Assembly (NCBI RefSeq): GCF_022919715.1
Contig: NZ_CP095042.1
Span: 3,720,001-3,784,000 of the forward strand
Length of the DNA: 64,000 nt
Source: Agromyces sp. H17E-10
GTDB taxonomy: Bacteria; Actinomycetota; Actinomycetes; Actinomycetales; Microbacteriaceae
Reading direction: 5' to 3'
Position numbers and translations under genes: made by a program. Within the stretch, counting starts at the first letter, position 1, and every line of letters starts with the position of its first letter. The notes below the pieces were generated by a model, which did not search any database, was not told where the DNA came from, and was given only the letters and a program-made list of their open reading frames with translations. Positions 45,369-53,337 of this stretch are shown here, in pieces.

Positions 45369-46373
45369 GTGCCCGAAGGCCACTCCGTCCACCGCATCAC
45401 CCGGCAGTTCGAACGCAACTTCGTCGGGCACGTCGTGCACGCCTCGAGTCCGCAGGGCCGCTTCGCCGTGGGCGCCGCCGAGCTCGACGGCCGGCGCATG
45501 ACCGACGCGCGCGCGGTCGGAAAGCAGATGTTCCTCGGCTTCGAGGGCGACGTCTGGTTGCGCGTGCACCTCGGCATGTACGGGGCGTGGGACTTCGCGG
45601 GCGACATCCTGATGGATGCGACGATCGCGTCGGCGAACGGCCGCATGGGGCAGACGAATCAGCGGGGCACGTTCCTCGACCGACCGAACCCCGACGCGGT
45701 GGTGCTCGACTCGGCGGGCGAGAACTCGCTGACCTCCATCGGGGCGCCCCGCAAGACGCGCCTGCGCATGTCGGAGTCGGAGAAGGAGGGCAACGGCCTC
45801 GACACCTTCCCGCCCGAGCCGATCGGGCAGGTGCGGGTGCGGCTGCTCACCGACACGATCTGCGCCGATCTCCGCGGCCCGACCGCGTGCGAGGTGCTCG
45901 ACCCCGCGCAGGTCGAGCAGATCGTCGCGAAGCTCGGGCCCGACCCGCTGCTCGACCCGGGCCCCGACGCCGAGGAGCGCTTCACGAGCGTCGTGCGCAG
46001 GAAGCCGACGCCCATCGGCCTCCTGCTCATGGACCAGAACGTCGTCGCCGGCATCGGCAACGTCTACCGCGCCGAGCTGCTGTTCCGAGCACGGCTCAAT
46101 CCCCACACCCCTGGCAAGCGGGTGCCCGAGGAGCTCGTGCGCGACCTCTGGCGCGACTGGGCGAAGCTGTTGCGCATCGGCGTCGAGACCGGCCAGATGA
46201 TGACGATGGACGACCTCGATCCTGAGGCCTACCGGGCCGCCATGGCGAGTCGTGACGACCGTCACTGGGTGTACAAGCGGGAGGGACTGCCGTGCCGCGT
46301 GTGCGGCACGAACATCCTGCTCGAGGAGATGGGCGCCCGGAAGCTCTACTGGTGCCCCAACTGCCAGGCGTGA
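45369..46373 (+). CDS. Fpg/Nei-family DNA glycosylase/AP lyase
   Basis: Base-excision repair enzyme removing oxidised bases and nicking the AP site. Length 334 aa, longer than the roughly 265-290 aa usual. N-terminal catalytic Pro-Glu (initiator then PEGHSVHRI), Lys in AVGKQMFLGF, and H2TH segment (LLMDQNVVAGIGNVYRAELL). C-terminal Cys4 zinc finger CRVCG ... WCPNCQA. An insertion of about 40 residues (NSLTSIGAPRKTRLRMSESE and onward) lies in the beta domain. PEGHSVHR suggests the Nei2-like actinobacterial branch. GTG start 4 nt after rpiB. Confidence 0.88.
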   Translation: MPEGHSVHRITRQFERNFVGHVVHASSPQGRFAVGAAELDGRRMTDARAVGKQMFLGFEGDVWLRVHLGMYGAWDFAGDILMDATIASANGRMGQTNQRGTFLDRPNPDAVVLDSAGENSLTSIGAPRKTRLRMSESEKEGNGLDTFPPEPIGQVRVRLLTDTICADLRGPTACEVLDPAQVEQIVAKLGPDPLLDPGPDAEERFTSVVRRKPTPIGLLLMDQNVVAGIGNVYRAELLFRARLNPHTPGKRVPEELVRDLWRDWAKLLRIGVETGQMMTMDDLDPEAYRAAMASRDDRHWVYKREGLPCRVCGTNILLEEMGARKLYWCPNCQA

Positions 46374-46380
46374 GCCGACA

Positions 46381-46428
46381 CGGGGGATAACCCCCGCTCG
46401 GATCGGGGCGCCCGCCGGCTGTGCCGGC
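46381..46428. promoter_or_regulatory. Two small palindromes between nei-like gene and multicopper oxidase
   Basis: CGGGGG-ATAA-CCCCCG at 46381-46396 and GCCGGC-TGT-GCCGGC at 46414-46428. The second could be a terminator hairpin for the upstream gene. The first, about 60 bp before the oxidase ATG, could be an operator. Neither is followed by a U-tract. Confidence 0.4.
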
Positions 46429-46454
46429 CCGGCGTCGCTCGCGAGGCTGGAATC

Positions 46455-48008
46455 ATGCTTCAGACCCGTCTCCGCAGGCCCCGCGCCGCGATCGGCAGCG
46501 CCATCGCCGCGATCGCGGCCGGCGGCCTCGTCGCCGTCGCGTTCGCCGGCTGCGGCATCGTCACGCCCGCTCCAGTCTCGACCGTCGGCGAGGTCGACTT
46601 CGACCGCCCGCTCGCGATCCCGGCGCTCGCCGACTCGACCGTGGACGCCGACGGCACCCGCGTCTTCTCACTCGACGCACAGTCCGGCACGACCGAGTTC
46701 GAACCCGGCGTTCCGAGCGACACCTGGGGGTTCGACGGCTCATACCTCGGCCCGACGCTCGTCGCCGACCGCGGGGAGCACGTGCGCGTCGACGTGACGA
46801 ACTCGCTCGACGTGCCGACGACCGTGCACTGGCACGGCATGCACCTGCCTGCAGAGATGGACGGCGGCCCGCACCAGATGGTCGAGCCGGATGCCTCGTG
46901 GTCGCCGGAGTGGGACATCGACCAGCAGGCGGCGACGCTCTGGTACCACCCGCATCCGCACGGCGAGACCGAAGGACACGTCGAGCAGGGGCTCGCCGGC
47001 ATGTTCATCCTGCACGACGAGCACGAGCGCTCACTCGGCCTGCCCGGTGAGTACGGCGTCGACGACATTCCCGTGATCGTGCAGGACACGGGTTTCTCCG
47101 CCGACGGCCGGCGGGAGTCGAAGCAGCGCACCTACGCGGGCGGGATCGGCGACGAGCTCATCGTGAACGGCACGCGCAGTCCGTACCTCGAGGTCGACGA
47201 TTATCTGGTGCGCCTGCGACTGCTCAACGCGTCGACGGCACGCACCTACGCCTTCACCTGGAGCGACGCCCGGCCGGTACGGCTCATCGCGACCGACGGC
47301 GGCCTGCTCGAGGCCCCGGTCGACCTCGATCACGTGCGCCTCTCGCCCGGCGAACGCGCCGAAGTGCTGCTGCGCGTGACCCCGGGTGAACGCGTCGTGC
47401 TGCAGTCGAGGATGACCCCCGAGATCGCCGGCCTGGTCGGCCCCGTGGCCGGAACCAACGGCGGCAGCGACGCCTTCGACGTGCTCGAGGTGCGCGCCGC
47501 CGATCGGCTCGACCCGGCGCCCGAGGTGCCGGCGCAACTGAACGAGATCGCCGACTTCGAGGAGCGCGAGGTCGCGACCACCCGCCGCTTCGAGCTCAGC
47601 GACAGCTTCGAGATCAACGGCGAGTCGATGGACATGGGCCGGATCGACGAGACCGTCACGGTCGACACCCTCGAGCGATGGGTCGTCGAGAACGCGACGC
47701 AGGTCCCGCACAGCTTCCACGTGCACGACGTGCAGTTCCGGATCGCGTCGATCGACGGTGAGGCGCCGCCGCCCGAGCTGGCCGGCTGGAAGGACACGAT
47801 CTTCACGGAGCCCGAGACCGAATACGAGCTGCTCATGCGGTTCGAGGACTACACCGACCCCGACACGCCGTACATGTACCACTGCCACCTGCTGTGGCAC
47901 GAGGACCAGGGCATGATGGGCCAGTTCGCCGTCGTCGAACCCGGTCAGTCGGCACGCCTCGACCCGGCGGGGTCTGCCACGATGACGGGAGGACACCATG
48001 GACACTGA
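46455..48008 (+). CDS. Exported multicopper oxidase (CueO/laccase-like)
   Basis: Length 517 aa. Signal peptide with lipobox-like FAGC (about 32-35), so probably a surface lipoprotein. All four copper-binding motifs are intact: HWHGMHL (about 116), HPHPHGE (about 157), HSFHVHDVQF (about 416) and HCHLLWHEDQGMM (about 476) with Met as axial ligand. DMG-type KINGxxMDM-like segment INGESMDMGRID precedes domain 3. Likely role is oxidation of Cu(I) or other substrates. The stop overlaps the start of a histidine kinase by 11 nt. No Met-rich copper loop is visible. Confidence 0.9.
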   Translation: MLQTRLRRPRAAIGSAIAAIAAGGLVAVAFAGCGIVTPAPVSTVGEVDFDRPLAIPALADSTVDADGTRVFSLDAQSGTTEFEPGVPSDTWGFDGSYLGPTLVADRGEHVRVDVTNSLDVPTTVHWHGMHLPAEMDGGPHQMVEPDASWSPEWDIDQQAATLWYHPHPHGETEGHVEQGLAGMFILHDEHERSLGLPGEYGVDDIPVIVQDTGFSADGRRESKQRTYAGGIGDELIVNGTRSPYLEVDDYLVRLRLLNASTARTYAFTWSDARPVRLIATDGGLLEAPVDLDHVRLSPGERAEVLLRVTPGERVVLQSRMTPEIAGLVGPVAGTNGGSDAFDVLEVRAADRLDPAPEVPAQLNEIADFEEREVATTRRFELSDSFEINGESMDMGRIDETVTVDTLERWVVENATQVPHSFHVHDVQFRIASIDGEAPPPELAGWKDTIFTEPETEYELLMRFEDYTDPDTPYMYHCHLLWHEDQGMMGQFAVVEPGQSARLDPAGSATMTGGHHGH

Positions 48009-49398
48009 ATCGACGAGCACGGAAGCGATGCCGACCGGCACGATGCACCCGATCACCACCGACGATGCGGCGCCGCGGCGTCGCGGCTACTGGTCGCTCT
48101 GGGCGACCGTGCCGCGCGAGTTCGGCTTCCTCATCCTGACGATGCCGATCGCGATCACCGGCCTCGTGGTGCTGTCCACGACGTTCTTCACGGGCCTCGG
48201 CCTGATCTTCCTCGTCATCGGCATCTTCATCGTCGTCGCGGCGATGTTCATGGCCCGCGGTTTCGGAACGCTCGAGCTCGTCCGGCTGCGCTGGGCGGGC
48301 CGACGCGAGATCGCGCGCCCCGTGTGGGAGCACGGCGACCGCGACCAGGGATTCTGGCGCACCATGTTCGCCCCGTTCGTCGACGGCCACTACTGGCTCT
48401 ATCTGCTGCACGGCATCGTCGTGAACCCGATCGTCAGCGTCGTTTCGTGGAGTCTCACGGTCGCGTGGACCTCGGTCGCGCTGGGCGGCACCACGGGGTG
48501 GTTCTGGCAGCGCTACATCCCCTCGTATCGCGGCGAGGACGCGTTCTGGCTCTACGACACGGTGCTCGACTTCCTCTTCCCGGCCAACACGTGGCACATC
48601 GATCCCGGCGTCGGCGAGGCGGTGTTCGAGCTCGTCGTCGGTCTCGTCTTCCTCGCGACGCTGCCGTTCGTCTTCCGCGGGCTCACCCTGCTGCACGACG
48701 TCATCGGCCGCGGCATGCTCGGGGCCTGGCGGTCGGAGGCGCTCGAACGCGAGGTCGCCCAGCTCGCGGCATCCCGTGGGGCCGCCGTGCAGGCGGAGGA
48801 CGCCTCGCTCCGGCGCCTCGAACGCGACATCCACGACGGGCCGCAGCAGCGACTCGTGCGCCTGCAGATGGACCTCGCCGCGATCGAGCGCAAGCTGGAT
48901 CGCGACCCCGAGTCGGCTCGTGAACTGCTCGGCGAAGCGCGCAGCCAGGCGCGCGAGACGCTCGACGAGCTCCGGGCGCTCTCACGCGGTTTCGCCCCGC
49001 CGATCCTGCAGGACCGGGGACTGGCGGTCGGGCTCGAGTCGCTCGCCGCGCGCAGCCCGGTGCCCGTCACCGTCGAGATCGCGCTGCCCGCGGATGCTCC
49101 GCTGCCGGCGGCGATCGAACGCAACGTGTACTTCGTGGCCGCCGAACTGCTGACGAACGCCGCGAAGCACGCCGATGCGGCGGGCGTCCGCCTCGCCGTG
49201 TCGACGCGCAACACCGGGGCCACCGGTCGCTGGGTCGATGTGTGGGTCACCGACAACGGTCGTGGTGGCGCTTCGGCGGTGCCCGGCCACGGTCTCGCCG
49301 GGCTCGCCGAGCGCGTGCAGGGGCTCCAGGGCCAGTTCGTCGTCGACAGCCCGGCCGGCGGACCGACGACGATCGGCGCTCACATCCCGTACGCGTAA
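47998..49398 (+). CDS. Sensor histidine kinase with membrane sensor domain
   Basis: Length 466 aa. Two to four helices with a PF13796-like sensor domain (about 40-235; for example GFLILTMPIAITGLVVLSTT, IFLVIGIFIVVAAMFMARG, FELVVGLVFLATLPFVFRG). HisKA_3 motif RRLERDIHDGPQQRLVRLQM with His279. HATPase part NVYFVAAELLTNAAKHADAA and GHGLAGLAERVQGL. The ATG has GGGAGG upstream inside the oxidase gene, and the two frames overlap by 11 nt, so they are co-translated. It pairs with the regulator at 49476. Confidence 0.92.
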   Translation: MDTESTSTEAMPTGTMHPITTDDAAPRRRGYWSLWATVPREFGFLILTMPIAITGLVVLSTTFFTGLGLIFLVIGIFIVVAAMFMARGFGTLELVRLRWAGRREIARPVWEHGDRDQGFWRTMFAPFVDGHYWLYLLHGIVVNPIVSVVSWSLTVAWTSVALGGTTGWFWQRYIPSYRGEDAFWLYDTVLDFLFPANTWHIDPGVGEAVFELVVGLVFLATLPFVFRGLTLLHDVIGRGMLGAWRSEALEREVAQLAASRGAAVQAEDASLRRLERDIHDGPQQRLVRLQMDLAAIERKLDRDPESARELLGEARSQARETLDELRALSRGFAPPILQDRGLAVGLESLAARSPVPVTVEIALPADAPLPAAIERNVYFVAAELLTNAAKHADAAGVRLAVSTRNTGATGRWVDVWVTDNGRGGASAVPGHGLAGLAERVQGLQGQFVVDSPAGGPTTIGAHIPYA

Positions 49399-49399
49399 C

Positions 49400-49437
49400 G
49401 GTCGGTCGAGTCGGCGCCCAGCGCCGTATCGAGACCA
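49400..49437. repeat. Degenerate REP-like hairpin
   Basis: GGTCGGTCGAGTCGGCGC and GCGCCGTATCGAGACC flank a CCA-centred hairpin (GGCGC/GCGCC, 49413-49425). The ends match the element at 40107-40192. It may act as a terminator after the kinase gene. Confidence 0.6.
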
Positions 49438-49463
49438 CGCCATGAAGCATCCCGAACGCTCGA

Positions 49464-49469
49464 TAGTGT
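49464..49469 (+). promoter_or_regulatory. -10 hexamer TAGTGT, leaderless regulator promoter
   Basis: TAGTGT ends 6 nt before the response regulator ATG. No ribosome binding site, so the regulator may be made apart from the kinase. Confidence 0.5.
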
Positions 49470-49475
49470 GGGGCC

Positions 49476-50135
49476 ATGACCGACTCGGCCCGGCCCCTCC
49501 GCATCGTGCTCGCCGAGGACTCGGTGCTCCTGCGCGAGGGGCTGGTGCGCCTCTTCGACGAGGCGGGCTTCGAGACGGTCGCCGCCTACGGCGAGGCCGA
49601 CTCCCTGCTCGCCGCGATCGACGAGACGAACCCCGATCTCGCGGTGCTCGACGTGCGCATGCCGCCGACGTTCCGCGACGAGGGGGTGCGCGCGGCGATC
49701 GAACTGCGCAAGCGCCGGCCCGGTCTCGGCGTGCTGCTGCTCAGCCAGTACGTCGAGGGCACCTACGCGCACGAGCTCCTGTCCTCGGGCGAGGGCGGCA
49801 TGGGCTACCTGCTGAAGGACCGTGTGGCGTCGCTCGACGAGCTCGAGGACGCGGTGGAGCGCGTCAGCGAGGGCGGCACCGTGCTCGACCCGCAGGTCGT
49901 ACGGGAGCTCCTCGCCCGCCGCAGCGATCCGCTCGCGACGCTCACTCCGCGTGAGCGGGAGGTCATGGAGCTCATGGCCGAGGGGCGCACCAATGCCGGC
50001 ATCGCGAAGCAGCTGTTCATCGGGGTGGGCGCGGTCGAGAAGAACGTGACGTCGATCTTCCAGAAGCTCTCGCTCGAGGACTCGGGCACCGACCACCGCC
50101 GGGTGCTCGCCGTGCTCACCTGGCTGCAGCGCTGA
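49476..50135 (+). CDS. Response regulator, NarL family
   Basis: Length 219 aa. Receiver: acidic pair in VLAEDSVLLREG, Asp in LAVLDVRMPPTFRDEG, Lys in MGYLLKDRV. The PPTFRDEG wording is typical of actinobacterial regulators paired with PF13796 kinases. LuxR HTH: LTPREREVMELMAEGRTN, IAKQLFIGVGAVEKNVTSIF and QKLSLEDSGTDHRRVLAVL. Partner of the kinase at 47998. Separated from it by a hairpin and its own -10. Confidence 0.92.
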   Translation: MTDSARPLRIVLAEDSVLLREGLVRLFDEAGFETVAAYGEADSLLAAIDETNPDLAVLDVRMPPTFRDEGVRAAIELRKRRPGLGVLLLSQYVEGTYAHELLSSGEGGMGYLLKDRVASLDELEDAVERVSEGGTVLDPQVVRELLARRSDPLATLTPREREVMELMAEGRTNAGIAKQLFIGVGAVEKNVTSIFQKLSLEDSGTDHRRVLAVLTWLQR

Positions 50136-50139
50136 GCGG

Positions 50140-50850
50140 TCATCCGGGCGAGGCGGGCAGGGATGCGTGCGCGGTCAGCACCGAGCGGTAGCTGCGGTAC
50201 CCCCGTCGCATCCAGAGTACGAACTGCACGATCGCGACCACCGCTCCGACCCCGATCGACCACGCGGGCGAGGCCGTCGCCGCGAAGACCACCGCACCGG
50301 AGAAGAGTCCGACGAGCGCGGTGTTCACGACGAGCATCACCATCATCGAGCTCGCGAGCACCTGCGAGCGGTCCCGCGTCGCGTACGGGTAGTAGGTCGT
50401 CTTCGCGCCCGCTTCGTCGTCGGTCGTGCCGGTCACGAGGTAGCGCGCCATCCCGGGGTCGAGGTCGAGGTACCCCCTGCGCAGCCGATTCATCGCGAGC
50501 ACGTACACGAGGTCCTCGGTCGCGGTGTTGAAGACCCGCAGCTGGGTGATCGCCCCGAGCACCACGAGCAGCGTGAGCACGCCGACGGCGGCGGCGCCGA
50601 ACCAGCCGCGGAACTGCGTGGCGTTGCCGAGTACGCCCAGCGAGACGAGGCCGGCCGAGACGAGCGTGAGGAAGATCGCGATGCGGGTGAGCACCTCGCT
50701 CTGGGTCGTGCTCCGCGAGGCGAGGAGGCTCCAGTGCTCCGTCGCGAGCATCTGCGCGCGCAGCGACTTCTGCGCATCGCTGAGCGATGCGGCGTCGTCC
50801 TCGGGCAGTGCGGGCCCGGAAGCATCCGCCGCCATGTCGGCATTGTGCAC
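50140..50850 (-). CDS. Hypothetical four-helix membrane protein
   Basis: Length 236 aa from the GTG at 50850; an ATG at 50835 is an equally possible start. Helices in two pairs: about 58-80 (IAIFLTLVSAGLVSLGVLG), 85-107 (GWFGAAAVGVLTLLVVLGAI), 170-195 (MMVMLVVNTALVGLFSGAVV) and 200-218. A charged middle part (EDLVYVLAMNRLRRGYLDLDPGM broken by RYLVTGTTDDEAGAK) lies in the cytosol. The layout recalls SLATT-like two-helix-pair proteins, but I do not assign a family. Convergent with the regulator. Confidence 0.7.
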   Translation of the reverse strand: MHNADMAADASGPALPEDDAASLSDAQKSLRAQMLATEHWSLLASRSTTQSEVLTRIAIFLTLVSAGLVSLGVLGNATQFRGWFGAAAVGVLTLLVVLGAITQLRVFNTATEDLVYVLAMNRLRRGYLDLDPGMARYLVTGTTDDEAGAKTTYYPYATRDRSQVLASSMMVMLVVNTALVGLFSGAVVFAATASPAWSIGVGAVVAIVQFVLWMRRGYRSYRSVLTAHASLPASPG

Positions 50851-50919
50851 CCGTGACGCACCGCCTCGCCATCCCGCGAACGGGGCGGGGCCCGACCGCG
50901 CAGGCGGATCGTCCGGCGG

Positions 50920-51831
50920 TCAGCCCTCGTCGGACGAGTGGCGCGGCGCCCCGCGGTGGATCTCGATGACCTTCGTCTCGCCGGGGGAGTCGGGGTCGTC
51001 GGTGATCGGCTCATCGGCCATGAACTGCCGGATGATGTGCGAGAGCTCGCCCGGGTGGCTGAAGTTGATCGCGTGCGCCGCGCCCTCGATGACGACGACG
51101 GTGACGTCGGTGTCGACGTGGGACACGACCTCGTGCACGCGGGTGGGCGCGGGGATGAGCGGGTCGCGGTCGCCGATCACCGCGATGATCGGCACCGGCA
51201 GCGAGAGCAGGCGCTCCAGGGTCGGGTAGCGGGTCAGGGCGCCGAACATCTTGACCGTCGACGCGACGCCGAACTTCAGGTAGTCGGGCGCGGCGACGCG
51301 CATCATCCGCTTCGGCTCGCGCCCGCCGTCACGGGCGAGCTGCACCATCGCGCGAGCGAGCGGCTGGTTGTGGTACCCGCCCGCGGGCGAGACGAGGACC
51401 GCCCGCTCGAGCCGGTCGGGGTAGGTGTTGCCGAACTCGCAGATGACGGGGCATCCCATCGAGTTGCCCACGAGTGTCGCCTTCTCGATGCCGCGATCGT
51501 CGAGGAAGCGCACGGCAGCCTCGGCGAGCGAGCTCAGCGTGAGGCCCTCGGCGCGGGTTCGGCGCGCGCTGCGCCCGAACCCCGGCAGGTCGGGCACGAG
51601 CGTGTGGAAGTCGTCGGCGAGGAGTTCTGCGGTCGGCAGCAGGTAGTGCCCCGAGAGTCCGAACCCGTGCACGTGCATGACGACGGGGGCTCCCGGGGGA
51701 GGCGTCGGCGACTCGCGGTAGAAGACGTCGAGCCCGTCGACCGTGGTCCAGTGCTCGGCGAGCTTCGACTGCGGGCGCTTGGGCGTCTTGCGCTCCCGAT
51801 GCCGGTTCGAGGCCGCCTCCGTGCTCGCCAT
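50920..51831 (-). CDS. Alpha/beta hydrolase
   Basis: Length 303 aa. Oxyanion motif HVHGFGLSG (about 58-66), nucleophile elbow GNSMGCPV (Ser about 131), acid Asp in IGDRDPLIP (about 236), His in EGAAHAINFSHP (about 263). The N-terminal 25 residues are basic (NRHRERKTPKRPQSK). No signal peptide. Substrate unknown; the sequence resembles lipase/haloperoxidase-type monofunctional esterases. ATG at 51831 is chosen because GGAAGGGGAAG lies upstream; the open frame continues further without a homologous sequence. Confidence 0.88.
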   Translation of the reverse strand: MASTEAASNRHRERKTPKRPQSKLAEHWTTVDGLDVFYRESPTPPPGAPVVMHVHGFGLSGHYLLPTAELLADDFHTLVPDLPGFGRSARRTRAEGLTLSSLAEAAVRFLDDRGIEKATLVGNSMGCPVICEFGNTYPDRLERAVLVSPAGGYHNQPLARAMVQLARDGGREPKRMMRVAAPDYLKFGVASTVKMFGALTRYPTLERLLSLPVPIIAVIGDRDPLIPAPTRVHEVVSHVDTDVTVVVIEGAAHAINFSHPGELSHIIRQFMADEPITDDPDSPGETKVIEIHRGAPRHSSDEG

Positions 51832-51947
51832 CGCCGCTTCCCCTTCCGTCGCGCGCCCGGTCGTCGGCCGGGGCCCCTGAGATGATTCTCGCGCACTGCG
51901 GGCCCGGTCGGGTCGTGCGATCCGTGTGAAATCCCCACGTGGACGAC

Positions 51948-52001
51948 GACGGGCCCGGATGCCGCGACCGACGAGGTCGGCGCGAGGCATCCGGGCCCGT
52001 C
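51948..52001 (-). terminator. Hairpin downstream of dps
   Basis: GACGGGCCCGGATGCC (51948-51963) and GGCATCCGGGCCCGTC (51986-52001) are perfect 16-bp arms around a 22-nt loop, 15 bp after the dps stop. The following minus-strand sequence has only a weak T run. Confidence 0.65.
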
Positions 52002-52015
52002 GACCCGTCACGCCG

Positions 52016-52504
52016 TCATTCGACGGCGATGTGCGAGAACAGGAACCAGCGGTCCTTGTCGAGTCCGCGACGGATCTCGATCGCGACGTCCTGGCTGGCC
52101 GGGTCGAGGTCGGCCAGACCCTCCACCGCGGCGTTGATCTTCTCGGTCGCGAGGTCGATCTGGCTCACGACGCCCGAGATGGCCTCCTCGTACGAGAGGA
52201 AGCCGAGCTTCGGGTCCTTCGCGCCGCTCTTCGCCGCGACGGTGCCGAGACGTCCGTCGATCGGCAGGCCGAGGGCGACGACCCGCTCGGCGGCGAGGTC
52301 GGCCCATTCCTGGGCGTGCGCCACCACGTCGTCGAGCAGCTCGTGCACGGCGATGAAGTTCGCGCCGCGCACGTGCCAGTGCGCCTGCTTGCCGTTGACC
52401 ACGAGGGCGACGAGCTCGTGAACGACGGGGGTGAGGTACTGCGCGACGCCTGCCGCGACGTCGGCGTTCGATCCGGTCTTCGGTGCGGTCTGGATGTCGG
52501 TCAT
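52016..52504 (-). CDS. dps: Dps DNA-protection ferritin
   Basis: Forms a dodecamer that stores iron and protects DNA in stress. Length 162 aa. Ferroxidase residues are in KQAHWHVRGANFIAVHELLDDVVAHAQEWADLAAER (His, His, Asp, Glu; about 40-75, cited in part). C-terminal helix IRRGLDKDRWFLFSH. No Lys-rich DNA-binding tail. ATG at 52504 is preferred over GTG at 52513 because AAGGTGG lies 5 nt upstream of the ATG. TAGCGT at 52543-52538 is a possible -10. Confidence 0.92.
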   Translation of the reverse strand: MTDIQTAPKTGSNADVAAGVAQYLTPVVHELVALVVNGKQAHWHVRGANFIAVHELLDDVVAHAQEWADLAAERVVALGLPIDGRLGTVAAKSGAKDPKLGFLSYEEAISGVVSQIDLATEKINAAVEGLADLDPASQDVAIEIRRGLDKDRWFLFSHIAVE

Positions 52505-52702
52505 CGTGTCCACCTTCCCTGGAGTATGTCCCCTTCAACGCTACGCACCTGCCGCGGTATTTCAAGGAAGGGTAGGCAGGGCTGGGTTCGTGGTATCGGG
52601 CGATCGATGGCGGGCCGGACGCCTCGGCGCGGAGTCGCGCGTCATGCTCGCGCTCGACGCCGCCGAGCCGCTAGTTTGGCGGCACGAACGAAAGGGTCTG
52701 CC

Positions 52703-53098
52703 ATGTACTTCCTCAACGACGTGTGGGACTGGTTCTGGTTCCTCTTCTGGATGTTCGCCTACGTGGCGTACATCTTCGCGCTCGTCTACATCCTGATCGA
52801 CGTCTTCCGCGACGCGGAGCTCAACGGCTGGGCGAAGGCGGCCTGGACGATCTTCCTGTTCTTCGTGCCGTTCCTCACCGCCCTCGTGTACCTGATCGCG
52901 CGAGGCAAGGGCATGGCGGAGCGGTCCGCACGCAAGCAGCGCGAGTACCAGGAGTACAGCGAGGACTACATCCGGCAGGTGTCGTTCGCGAGCCCCACCG
53001 ACGAGATCGCCAAGGCCAAGGCGCTGCTCGACGCCGGCACGATCACGCAGGGCGAGTTCGACGCGATCAAGAACAAGGCGCTCGGCAACAAGTACTGA
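52703..53098 (+). CDS. PLDc_N-type membrane protein with SHOCT C-terminus
   Basis: Length 131 aa. Two helices (FWFLFWMFAYVAYIFALVYI, about 11-30; WTIFLFFVPFLTALVYLIAR, about 48-67) with LIDVFRDAELNGWAKA between, the phospholipase-D-nuclease N-terminal pattern without any nuclease domain. A coiled linker (RKQREYQEYSEDYIRQV) leads to SHOCT-like EIAKAKALLDAGTITQGEFDAIKNKAL (about 100-126, cited in part). Function unknown. GAAAGGG precedes the ATG; TAGTTT at 52672-52677 is a likely -10. Confidence 0.82.
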   Translation: MYFLNDVWDWFWFLFWMFAYVAYIFALVYILIDVFRDAELNGWAKAAWTIFLFFVPFLTALVYLIARGKGMAERSARKQREYQEYSEDYIRQVSFASPTDEIAKAKALLDAGTITQGEFDAIKNKALGNKY

Positions 53099-53115
53099 GT
53101 GACGCCGCGTCGAAC

Positions 53116-53151
53116 GCAGAACGGCCCGCGAGCGATCGCGGGCCGTTCTGC
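53116..53151 (+). terminator. Rho-independent-type hairpin
   Basis: CAGAACGGCCCGCG pairs perfectly with CGCGGGCCGTTCTG around AGCGAT, 18 bp after the preceding stop. Stable 14-15 bp stem, no U-tract. It may serve both strands. Confidence 0.75.
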
Positions 53152-53171
53152 ATGCCCGCGAGCGGTGCGAG

Positions 53172-53245
53172 TGGAGGGGATGACGGGAATCGAACCCGCG
53201 TAATCAGTTTGGAAGACTGAGGCTCTACCATTGAGCTACATCCCC
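53172..53245 (-). tRNA. tRNA-Gly (TCC)
   Basis: Minus-strand cloverleaf: acceptor GGGGATG/CATCCCC, D arm GCTC..GAGC, anticodon loop CTTCCAA (anticodon TCC) on stem TCAGT/ACTGA, T arm GCGGG TTCGATT CCCGT, discriminator T, encoded CCA. Confidence 0.95.
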
Positions 53246-53337
53246 GCGAGCGCTCGCGGGCCATGGATCATCGTAGTACACGGCGACGACGCGCTCGTGC
53301 ACGACGAAGCTCGGGGGCCGGCTCGTCGGGGTCGCCG

